64,000 bases of DNA from Ailanthus altissimus (taxonomy: Eukaryota; Streptophyta; Magnoliopsida; Sapindales; Simaroubaceae): positions 19,858,001-19,922,000 of the forward strand of contig OX327712.1 of assembly GCA_946807835.1 (NCBI GenBank), in the 5' to 3' direction. The notes under the pieces were generated by a model. The model made no database searches, had not been told where the DNA came from, and saw nothing but the letters and a program-made list of their open reading frames with translations. Made by a program: the position numbers and the translations under genes. The number at the start of each line of letters is the position of its first letter. The stretch's first letter is position 1. Of the stretch, positions 23,497-33,671 are shown piece by piece.

Positions 23497-25739
23497 GTGA
23501 GATTTCAATTGGGTGGACTTATATGTGGCGGTGTAGGGTTTTAGGAGGCTTTATGGGTTTGGCTGATTTAATGGTGTTGTGATGTGAAATGGGTCAATGG
23601 GTAGTTTAAGTAATGGCTCTTTTAGGGTGAAATTTGTCGACTTGATTATGTTCATATTTTATGTTTCAATGGAAATCTTTAGTTGTACTTGGGATATTTT
23701 GCTTTTGTTTTGATGAATTGCTGAATTATTAATCATCAGAGGTGGGGGATGGGAATTATTAGCTGTAAACTTTCAATCATGCTCTTTAGTTGAACTTGCT
23801 CTGTATTCTTATTGACATGCGATAAAATGGTGGTCAAACTTACGTGTTTAATGTTGTGTATGTCTTGTCACGCCAAACTTATGTGTCCAATAGTATGTAT
23901 TGTGTGATTTTCTCTTTTTGAGTCATTATGGTAGTCTTTTATGTTTAGAATGGATGGGCATTGGGATATCATTTTTGAGTTATAATACTAGTCGTTTTAT
24001 TGGGAAAGGATAGGAATTGGGAATTATTTGATTACAGGATGGATGCGGTAGAACTGTGCTGTATTATGGAGTATTCTGATCTAACATAATGTTTTAGATT
24101 CTATCTTTTTAAGTCTTAGGCATGTTTTGTTTTTCCACAGTAGGAGTTACATAGTGCAACTTGAAGACGGTAGAAATTATTAGCCGATAATTTTTTTGTA
24201 ACTTTGAAGACACTAGGAAGAAGTAAAGTTTCCTGTGCAAATTAGCTTTCTTTTTGGAAGAATTGTCATTCAAATCTGAATTATAAAATAACAAGGTGAT
24301 GTGAGAAATCATCATTCAAATATGAGAATATATGATAACAAGGTAATGTGAGAATGTACTGATGTTAGTCTGTAACTGAAAATGAGATGATTTTAGTGGT
24401 TATGGTGATTGATTGGTGATTTTGAGATGTTGTTTTGATCTCTCCTGCTGTTTTTTGATGCTTTGAAGCAGAGAAATCTTGTGCCTCCATGTCCTCCCAC
24501 ATGTGAAGAATTTTTAACTGCTAGAATGTTCTTACCGTCAGTTAGTTCTGACGACTCTGCTTACTATCTAATTGCTTTGCCCCCTATTGGCTATCGCTGA
24601 ATGTTATATTGTATCCCATGTCCATAATAATTTTCTATCCCATGGTTCTTCTTTGAAACATTTGACCTCTAGATGTTGGGAGGAGTTGTTCTCTCAAGTT
24701 GTGGTACACGGTTAAGTGGTGTAATTGATGCTTTTGGTTGAATAGTCCTGCCAAGTGTTTTTGCTGTTATTTCACCGTTTTGATTGTTGTAGACTCGTTG
24801 GAATCATCTATCGAAGTTGAGGTCCACCTTCTATGATTCGGAACTGATTATGTAATGTGTTTACATTATGAATCTATGAATCTTAGAATGAGCTAGCTAA
24901 GATGGCAATTGCAGAGTCAAGTCCATAGTTTTGAGTTCTCTTTTTTTTGTCATTGCCGTAGGATACATTGTTGGGTGGGACTATATCCACCCAAAATTTT
25001 TGTCCCAAGACCCAAATTTTCTTCTATTACTAAAATTTGAGGAAGTAAATTGCAATAAGAGATGAGAATTTGTCATATTTTCTGAATAGATACTTCTCCT
25101 GCGTTCTGCATATCACCCCATAAATATTTCTCGGCGTCACTAACAACCCTCCTTCAGCTATACTCTCCTTCAAATTAACCATGCAGAGATTCCCCCTTGG
25201 TTCTACGAACTTTTCTCAAGGACCCATGTATTAAATTAAATTCATAAGAAACCATAAGATTAGAATTGTACTTTTGGTGAGATTTTAGGGTATCTTTTCT
25301 CGTTTACATCAAGTATATATAGTCTTACTACAATCAAACAATTGTAGCTAATAATGTTGCGGGGGATATCTTTTCATGCAACCTCTACTTTTTCATTGAC
25401 ATAGTGCACCATGTATAAATGTGTTCAGATCACCTAAAAGAAAAGGACATCGAACTTAAAATATATTTGATGTTTGTTCATACTGAAAGAAATAGTTGAG
25501 TTGCCTTGTTGAGAGAAAGCATTATACATGAGGTTATTTTGGCATTTTAAAGGTGTAGAGAGAGACATTAATTTTTTCAAGAAACACAGTTTAAGCTATA
25601 TCATACGTCAAATCGTCTTTGCAGAGAGATTTTGATTAACTCTGAACCTTGACCTTTTTTTTTTGACCCTTGTTACGATCTTTTTCTAAAATTGTACAAT
25701 TAAAGAAATGAAACCATTATTATTATTATAAAAAAAATT
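23497..25739. other. TIM23 3' region and intergenic sequence, no gene supported
   Basis: The first few hundred bases are T-rich and probably hold the 3' untranslated region. The rest has no ORF with family resemblance and no clear repeat. Confidence 0.45.
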
Positions 25740-25839
25740 GCGCTTAAGCAATATTCTGACCAATTCTTAGGGAACCAACCTGATATTTCGAGAAATGCAA
25801 CCACGAGTTTTTAGATTCTGTAATGAGTACAGAACAGAA

Positions 25840-26090
25840 TAGTTTATCAGTAGAGCTTTAATCTACTTATCTTGAGTAGAACTAGTCTAGAGCTGAAATC
25901 AGCCATTTCTAAACAGACACAAACAACTTCAGAAAACCGATACAATGCTTATAAATGGCTCCATATCGCAAGAAAAACAAGTAAATTAAACACAAAATGA
26001 GAGATCGTCAATTGAGAGAAACAGAATCGATGCTTTTAGAAAAAGTGCTTCTGGGCTCCTAGTTTGCTGCATTATTGCTTTTAAGAGTGA
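25840..26090 (+). pseudogene. truncated copy of the cysteine-rich peptide gene (promoter plus signal-peptide start)
   Basis: The stretch aligns with 31,900-32,150 upstream of and into the intact peptide gene at 32,084. Shared parts are 'cagaaaaccgatac', the TATA (ttataaatggctcc against gtataaatagcccc), 'aaaaacaagtaaa', 'gagatcg' and then 'aaaagtgcttctgggctcct' followed by 'gtttgctgcatt'. After ATG 26,032 the frame is shifted and soon stops. Homology ends near 26,080, before any cysteine of the mature part. No exon 2 was found nearby. Promoter fragments like this could still be transcribed. Confidence 0.75.
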
Positions 26091-26159
26091 GTAAAAGAAA
26101 TCGAGAATTAAAGAAATTGAATTGGACCCGATTGATTGGCCGGTTTGTTTCAGCTTCCC

Positions 26160-27300
26160 CATTTAAAAAAAGTTATTTCATTTTTTTAAAATAAAAAATT
26201 GAAAGGTAAAAATATTAAAGGATCCCCTTAATTTAACTTAAGTATTTAAAAGAAACGATAAATACTAATAGATGGAAATACTTTAGAAACTTTTTGATGT
26301 TTGCGATTTCTTTTAAATTTATTTTTAATAATTTAAAATTATAATTTTACCCTTTTATGGTTACAAGTGTATTTAATAAAATATTTAATTAATAATTTTT
26401 TTTATTTATTTACAAAAAAAATCAAAAGCACTTCCTTCATATTTTTTATTCTTTTTTTACTAAAAAACAAAACTATTTTTTTCTCCTTAAACACTCAAAT
26501 AGTCCGATTCAATTTTAGTCCAATTCTATAAAAATTGATTGAATTGAAAAAATTAGCTTTTCTTATTTTTTTAAATATTAAAAAAAGTTATAACAAGTCA
26601 ATTTTTAATTGAGCGAAATGAAACGTAATTGTGAGATTAGCCGCACTAAATTAGTCATATATATATATATATATACATGAAAAATAGACCTAAAATCCTA
26701 ACACTGATTTCATTATCTCGGCCTCTCTCTCACTAATCCCAACGGTCAACTCCATCGTCAGTAATTTTATCACACCAGCCAGAACATGCTGCTTTCGCCC
26801 AAAACATGCCGCTACCTCGCCACTTGTCGCCGTCGAAACATGCCACAGCCACCTCTTTTTCAAGTCTCCTCACCATCATCTCTCCCCTCTGTGCTACTGG
26901 CTGTCCGCCAACCATAACTGGTCCTGCCGTATTTTGCATTTTGTTAATATTAATAAGTTTTTTTTTTCTCTCATATCTCGATTTTGGGCCCAAACTAGTC
27001 TAACACGAAAATAATTGAATTGAAAATAATAGGTTCAGATCAATTCAATTTCTGTACTTCAATTTAGTTTTTTCAATTCTTTTATAAAAAATCTTAAAAA
27101 ATGTGGGGATTTAATTATATGATTAAATTGAATTAAGTTGACTTGTTTCTACTGCCACGAGTCAATATTTGTTTTGCTCTAAAAAATTAATTTATTTAAT
27201 AATATTATTTATCCGATTATATATATATATATATTTAAAATTTATTAAATTTTTATCTAATGTTTCCTCCTATTAAATTATGTGATGTCATTGTTATAAT
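26160..27300. repeat. AT-rich repeat region with a GC-rich core
   Basis: 'aattgaattg'-type motifs flank a GC-rich segment (26,700-26,990) on both sides (near 26,510-26,560 and 27,010-27,090), partly in inverted order. A (TA)n tract lies at 26,658-26,680 and another near 27,220. The 86-codon minus frame in the core (26,733-26,993) has no family resemblance. It may be a non-autonomous DNA element carrying captured sequence, but the ends were not defined. Confidence 0.3.
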
Positions 27301-27309
27301 TATCCAAAC

Positions 27310-27680
27310 TCAAGAGTTAATTTAGTTTTATTGCCCATTCCTCAAGGGTAGTGGATCTACTTATCTAATCATGTGATGTTATTGTTACAATTTAACTTAA
27401 ATTCAACGGCCAACTTAGCCATATTGCCCATCTTCACAAGCGTCACGAAGGATCTATTATCCATGTGACAATTTCAATTAAGACTCAACATATAAAATTT
27501 TTAAAACTCCCTTATAATGCTTTAGGCAACTTAGTCTTATTGCCCATCCCCTCATGGGTCATGGGGATCCATTACTCGCGTGAATATATGAAGGGTCAGA
27601 GACTTTATTATTTATGTGACAATTTTATTAGAACTTGTAACATAAGATTTATAAGGCCTACTTGACTTTTAATGCTTATC
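27310..27680. repeat. three degenerate tandem units around 'aacttagt.ttattgcccat'
   Basis: The motif recurs near 27,320, 27,410 and 27,530. Each time it is followed by a C-rich stretch, 'ggatcta(c/t)tat' and 'atgtgac/gatgttattgt(g)acaattt'. Spacing is about 95-120 bp. Non-coding; the origin is unknown. Confidence 0.4.
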
Positions 27681-28169
27681 CTTTTTTTTTTTTTTTGAGA
27701 GACTCACATCCCATGTGACAACTCTATTATTATGATTTTGGAAGCTCACATGCAAATAAGAATTCAAATATGCTCTAATATTTATTGTCATATCTCGGGT
27801 GCTTGCTATTAATAAAAAAAAAAAATCTATTAAATAATACTACCTATTTATTTATATATACTTAAAATTTACTCAAATTTTAAATTATGGTTTATCTTAT
27901 ATAATAGTGATTAAATTATGTAATAAGAAAATTTTAATATATTCATGAAAGATGTATAACATGTGTTAACTCTAATTATGGTAAACTTATTTTTATTATT
28001 TGATTAATCACATAAATGATCTATATGGTATAATTTTTCACAGAATTAAACGCATATAGTTAATCAATAAAATATTACTTGAAGAATATGAAAAATATGT
28101 GTATAAATAATAGACACTAAAAATTTTAAAATCTTTTCATACACATATTGGGAAAGCAAGTTTGGTTCT

Positions 28170-31037
28170 CTAATCAATACTACTAAGTATTAACACCAAT
28201 TTTAGCTTTGACATCACTTATTGAGGAGTTTTAACATGCCTTAACACTATTATTTGATAGTTTAATATTTTAAAATTTTAAGCACATGCAGAAGACTTCG
28301 ACCACAAATTAAAAAAATAAAAAAATTTAAATACACAATAGAGATAAATAATCAATCACACAAGGCACAACAAATGCCTACATCAACGGTAGATCACGAA
28401 ATCCTAACTTTTTTTATTCATAGTTCACAAAGAATTCAAGATCATAAAGATTTCTCACAAGATATAAGGAATACATCAATAAACGAATTCTCTAAGTGAT
28501 ATATCAACACTCTATTATATATATAACACTTAAGTGCTCTCATAGCACTCTTCCGCGCTCTCATTGCCTTAGACTTGCCCAAACTCTCTATTTGACACTC
28601 TTTTACATGCCTTTAATGGTTGATGACCTAAGGGGTTTACAAGAGTTTATAATAAGTATCCAAAGTGTCCTTAGAAACTCTATTTCTAGTTGAAATAATA
28701 GTCTATGCAGTGTAAGAGTCAAAAAACTAACTTTGAGATGCAATACTACTCAAAACAAGATTTTTTTTTAAAGTTGGCACCTAGGCACTGCTTGACACAA
28801 GTCTTGGCGCTTGGCACCATATTCTAGGAACTAGGCGCTGTTGTGATGCTGCCTTGGCTCTTCTTGTGCTCCAAGCCCCTTATCAATTTTGGCATTTTAT
28901 TTTTGACCATTTCTAGTCCATCTAATGTATTATTGACCTCATTTTGACTTCTCATTATTCTTCAACTCAAAATCAAACTAAAATTCAATTTTGAATCACC
29001 AAATTTCAACAACCTTCTCATTGATTCAAAATTTTTTTTAAGAAGCTTTCTAGGATCTATCCACTCCTCAACTAAGATTCAACTAAGTCCTTTGCATCGA
29101 CCTAATGTTACTAAAGCTCGTGACTTTAGTCTTTAAAATTTTTGAATGCATCCCGTTTTGGGTAGCCTTCATAATATAATCTCTATAGTACTCTTGACTC
29201 TACCATAATACCTCAGTGACTGAATCTTATTCCTTCTAGCAATACCTTTATCGCACATTCTTTTTTGACTCATGTCACTCTGATGAGATAATCTTCAATA
29301 TTGTCTCTTGATTTATATTCCCCCAACAACTTATGTTGAGTCACTCATAACATTCTCCTCAAGCACATAGTATTTACTATGCTTCTTACATATAGACCCC
29401 TTAAATACTTTCAGTTTTCCTTTGTCGCTTCTAAGGATTCCACAACTTCAAGTCCTCCTTATAGGCTATTGCAGCGTCTCCACCCACATTTGCCTTCCTT
29501 TTTGATTGTTCTTCAATCTCTAATCTCAGCCATTTCTTATAGTCGCAGTCTTACTGCATTACTAGGCTTTAGATCTTTTCTCTAATTTTTTTGTCTTCAT
29601 ACTTGTAAGTCATTATAGTTGAACAACCTATACTTTACAATCTGACTTGGTATCCTATGCTCTGCAATCTAGTTCTGTAACTTATGCTCTGCAATGGACC
29701 TTAACTTAGCTTTAATATCATTTATTGGAAAATCAGGCTTAGCTCTCAAATTTGATACCACTCAGGTATCAATCTCAACCTTAGCTCTGATTAGAGGTGG
29801 AAAAAAATTGAAAAATTGAAGGACCGAGTGAACCAAATTGAACTAGCCAGTTTGGTTTTATCTTGGATGGTTCTATTTTGGTTATATATTTTAAAAAATT
29901 GAAAAATTCAATTTAGTTTTTAGTTTCAAAATTTCAAGTTGAGAATTGAACCAAAAATTGAATTTTTTTAAATATAAAATACATGCGGCATCGTTAGAAT
30001 AAAATGGAAGCAGGAATCGAATCGAATTGAAAGTGAGCTTAATTTGAGCCTATTCGAAGCCAAAAGTTTAAATTAAGAATTGAACCGAACTAGTTCGGTT
30101 CGCTTTCCTTTTCAACAGGTTTAGTTTTTAGTTTCATTTTTTAAAAACCAACCAGTTCGATTTTCAGTTTACCCTAAAACAAGAACAGAATCGAGGATGA
30201 TCACCTTTAGCTCTGATACTACTTGTTAGGGTTTTATGCACCTTTACACCACTCATTAGTAGTTAAGCATCCTAAAACCCTAAACGCACGCGAAAGACTT
30301 CACCTACAAGTCAAATAAGAATAGAAGAGATTCAAATACACAATAGAGAAAAAAATAATCAATTATACAAAGTACAAGAATATACGTAGTTCGATAACAA
30401 ATGCCTATGTCTACAGTGAATCACTAGATCTTAGCTTTTTTTATTCATAGTTCACAAAAAATTCAAAATCATAAATATTTTTCATAAGTGACAGGGAATA
30501 CATCAATAAATGAGCTCTCCAAGGGATCTATTAGCACTCTCTTACACATATAACACTCAAGTGCTCTTTTGTCATTCTTCCGTGCTTTCAACATCCTAGA
30601 GTTATGTAAGCTCTTTGTTCACTCTCCTACATGCCTTTTGATGGTTGATAATGTAAGGGGTTTACAAAGGTTTATATAATCTCTAAAGTTTTTATAAAAA
30701 TTCTATTTCTAATTGGAATAAGAGTTCATGCGTTATAAGAGTCCAAAAACTAACTTTGAGATGCAATACTTCTCAAAACGGGATATTTTTCAAAAGTTGG
30801 TGCTTATAGGCCACTCTACCCAGGTCTTGTTGCCTAAGCGCCATATTCTAATGCCTAGGCGTAGTTGCGATGCGACCTTGGCTCTTCTCATGCTTCAAGC
30901 TCTTTCTCGCCTTTAACTTTTTATTTTTGACTCTTTCTTATCCGTCTAATGCATCATCGATCTCATTTCGACTCTTCATAAGTCTTCAACTAAAAAAATT
31001 AAACTCAAATTTAATTTTGATCACCAAATTCTAACAA
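28170..31037 (-). mobile_element. small non-coding LTR element of family Z (LTR-internal-LTR)
   Basis: The minus-strand 5' LTR is 30,225-31,037 (plus text TGTTAGGG...TTCTAACA, 813 bp). Directly left of it is GCTCTGATACTACT, a one-base variant of the complement of the tRNA-Met primer site. The 3' LTR is about 28,170-29,011, ending TTTCAACA. The internal domain (29,012-30,224) is only 1.2 kb and holds no retroviral protein. A purine-rich tract (AATGAGAAGG on the minus strand) abuts the 3' LTR. TATATAAACC on the minus strand near 30,675 would be the LTR promoter. It must have moved with enzymes from elsewhere. The outer-left border is poorly preserved. Confidence 0.75.
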
Positions 31038-31449
31038 TACATATATTATATGTAAATATTTTTATAAAATAATAATAATAATAAAATTTTCTAATAGAAA
31101 AATGAGTTATTAGAATTGTTCAAAAGAGAAATGGATAGTACCATTGATTCTAATTTTATAATTAATGACTTCTATTATTTGAAGAATTAGGATTTTCTCC
31201 TAAGTTAAATTTATTTGTGTTTTTAAGAATCTTCCGACACATATTAGCATTTAGACATGGGTGGTCAAGATTTATTATTTTAATATTTTTTTTTATTAAT
31301 TACCAATCACATATTTATATTTTCTTAGGTGAAAGCTTAACTTAAAAGAAGATCTTGGTCTTTGTTTGACACTTTATGAGTATAAATTCAATAATATACA
31401 TTAGGATATATTTTTTCGAATAAAATCAAACCATCCATTAATAAATATT

Positions 31450-31680
31450 GTTAGAAGCAGCTAAATTTGCTGCAACACAGGCTACCAGAGAAGTAGAACC
31501 GATGACAACCAAACTTGCTCATCAACAGTGGAAAGAACAAATTTAGCGAAACCATGGGCTACCGTATTTGCTTCTCTGCAAACATAACATATATTTTGGT
31601 AATCAGAATTTGACAACAACTCAATAATTTCCAGAAATAATGGAATATACATTAGGCTATTCACTTCCTAAATGTTATCT
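31450..31680 (-). pseudogene. LINE RNase H-like (RVT_3) fragment
   Basis: The minus-strand frame 31,482-31,664 contains 'VCREANTVAHGFAKFVLS' and ends 'WLSSVLLLW', the C-terminal signature (NREAN.VAH.LA) of the RNase H-like domain at the end of plant LINE ORF2 proteins. Everything upstream (endonuclease, reverse transcriptase) is missing, so this is a short dead piece. Confidence 0.6.
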
Positions 31681-31979
31681 CAAAATTTTTATACTAAATT
31701 AATTTATCAAATATTCAAAAAAAAAAAAAAACCTCTGCCTTAGTTTTTTTAAAACAATAGTTAAGAACTTAACTGAATCTTAGAATCAAAGAAATTAACC
31801 ATTAGCTTTAACAAAATTGATCTTAAACATGTTGTAAATGGAACCGAAGCTTATATTTAACTTGAGAACCAACCACAAGCTTTGGCTTTATCAGTTAAGC
31901 TTTAAACAGTAATTTGCGTATACTACCACTATAATTAGCAATTTCTGAACATACCCAAAAGAAGTTCAGAACCGATACC

Positions 31980-32083
31980 AACATGTATAAATAGCCCCAT
32001 AGGCCATATCACAGAAAATAAAAACAAGTAAAACAAAAAAGCTGAGATTAATAGGAGACTGAGAATTAATAGAGATCGAAAAG
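31980..32083 (+). promoter_or_regulatory. core promoter and leader of the peptide gene at 32,084
   Basis: TATA box GTATAAATAG at about 31,985-31,994, roughly 90 bp before the ATG, followed by an A-rich leader. The same arrangement is kept at the truncated paralogue (25,950), which supports it as the real promoter. Confidence 0.6.
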
Positions 32084-32484
32084 ATGGCTTTCAGCAAAAG
32101 TGCTTCTGGGTTCCTTGTTTGCTGCATTGTTGCAATGCTGGTTGTCAGCAACGAGGTCCATAATGCAGAAGCTACCTTTGGAAAGTACGGTAAATGTCAA
32201 GAAAATTGTCTAAAAGACATGCAAAAAAATGTTTATAGTTGCTTATTCTACTGCGGTTTCACATGTACCGTCCCTTTAATTGGTGGCTGTAGCTTCAGCA
32301 ACAGTGGTATGTTCTCAGGGCTTGTTATAAGATAATAATTTGCAATACTTTATTCTTTATTATTCATGAATTTTATATGTAATGTTTCTTGATGTTGCCC
32401 TTCTTTATTTTTGATTCAACAGAGACTGATGCAACCGGTGCACCGTTCATGAATGATCCCAAGTTTGATGCAGCTGCTCCGTAG
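32084..32484 (+). CDS. secreted cysteine-rich peptide, two exons, C-terminal tail shortened
   Basis: Exons 32,084-32,306 and 32,423-32,484 join through a GT-AG intron to give 94 residues. A signal peptide (residues 1-30: MAFSKSASG, then a hydrophobic core LVCCIVAMLVV) ends near AEA. The mature part has six cysteines (C38, C42, C53, C57, C61, C69; C-x3-C-x10-C-x3-C-x3-C-x7-C), presumably three disulfides in the apoplast. The size and pattern recall plant thionin-like or defensin-like peptides, but I cannot assign a named family. Exon 2 ends NDPKFDAAAP. In its two paralogues (40,638 and 44,971) the same place continues PGTSPA, and here a stop follows the proline. The gene is collinear with the truncated copy at 25.9 kb. 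It is probably expressed, given the conserved TATA and splice sites. Function unknown. Confidence 0.75.
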
Positions 32485-33003
32485 CCATCGCAAAATCAAA
32501 TCCTAAGTTAAAGATATCGGTGATTGTCAAGAAATACGCAGAAGAAGAATATATAACAAAGATGGCTAAGCTTAATATATATATATATATATATATATAT
32601 TTTAAACGTCTCTTTTATGGTGTAATTGACTTATTCCTATTCGCGAAATGGTCCTCGAACTACTAATTGGTGCAAGTGATAAGTTCTCTTGAATCAACCA
32701 GGGATAAATTCATTTATACTTGTGTTATATGTATAGATGTATGCTATAAATGGGTGTTAATGGTAAAGTTTGATTCATATATGTTACGTTATGCTTATCT
32801 TCCTTCTAACTTCATACTAAATTAAATTTAATTTTCTTTCTTGCAAGTTTAAGACTTTGTTTTGCGATAGAATTAGATGGTGGATATGATGGATGTAAAT
32901 GGAATACTTTGCTTTACGGATTAAAGAATAGTTCTTGCAAATCCGCAAATCTTCTACTTTTTGAAAGAAACTAGTAATTGTTTCCCAATTAATCGGTTTA
33001 GTT
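32485..33003 (+). other. 3' region of the peptide gene
   Basis: Contains a (TA)n tract at about 32,575-32,600 and otherwise ordinary AT-rich sequence up to the Copia target site. No further gene. Confidence 0.5.
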
Positions 33004-33671
33004 GCAATTGTTGCGCCAAGAAGCGTTTAAACAACAATTAGCACTATTACCGATTGTTATACGGACAATTAATAATGCTAGTCATACCACAACGAGGCAA
33101 CCAAACATCCAACAATATGCAAAAAAAGAAAGAACACCAAGTTTAACGAGGTTCGGTAATGTTACCTACGTCTTCGGGCGCCGCTAGAACAAATCCACTA
33201 TCTTCAAGAAAAATTATAAAGTTTTTGGGCCACAATACAAAATCCCTAACTATTGGGTCAAACTGCAAATATCCAAGTAGTAGGGCCAATACTGTAATTA
33301 TCCAAACAATAGGGTATTACTACAAATGTCCAAAAATAAAGGAAAAATTTAAATTCTTACAACTTTCAAGGGCTTAAATGTAAAACCCTTGAACTATGAG
33401 GTTCTCATAAAGAGATCCTACAAATAGAGAGGGAGAAGAGAAATATTTCCAAAAGTACACATAATCTCAAAGGAGGGCCTTGCCTTATATAAGCCTACCA
33501 AAACACCTCCATGTCATCTCCCACCAATGTGGGATTGGCTCAATTTGGCATATAAGCCAATTTTCAACAAATCTCCACCTTGGCGAATATGCCAATCCTC
33601 CACAAAGCTTCATTTTTCCAAAAATTCTCTATCCAAAAGCAACGCCTCCAAATTTGCGCCCAATGGCGCTA

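Noticed and set aside
26733..26993. 86-codon minus frame in a GC-rich patch
   Set aside because: No recognisable family or start context; could be captured sequence, but a gene call is not supported.
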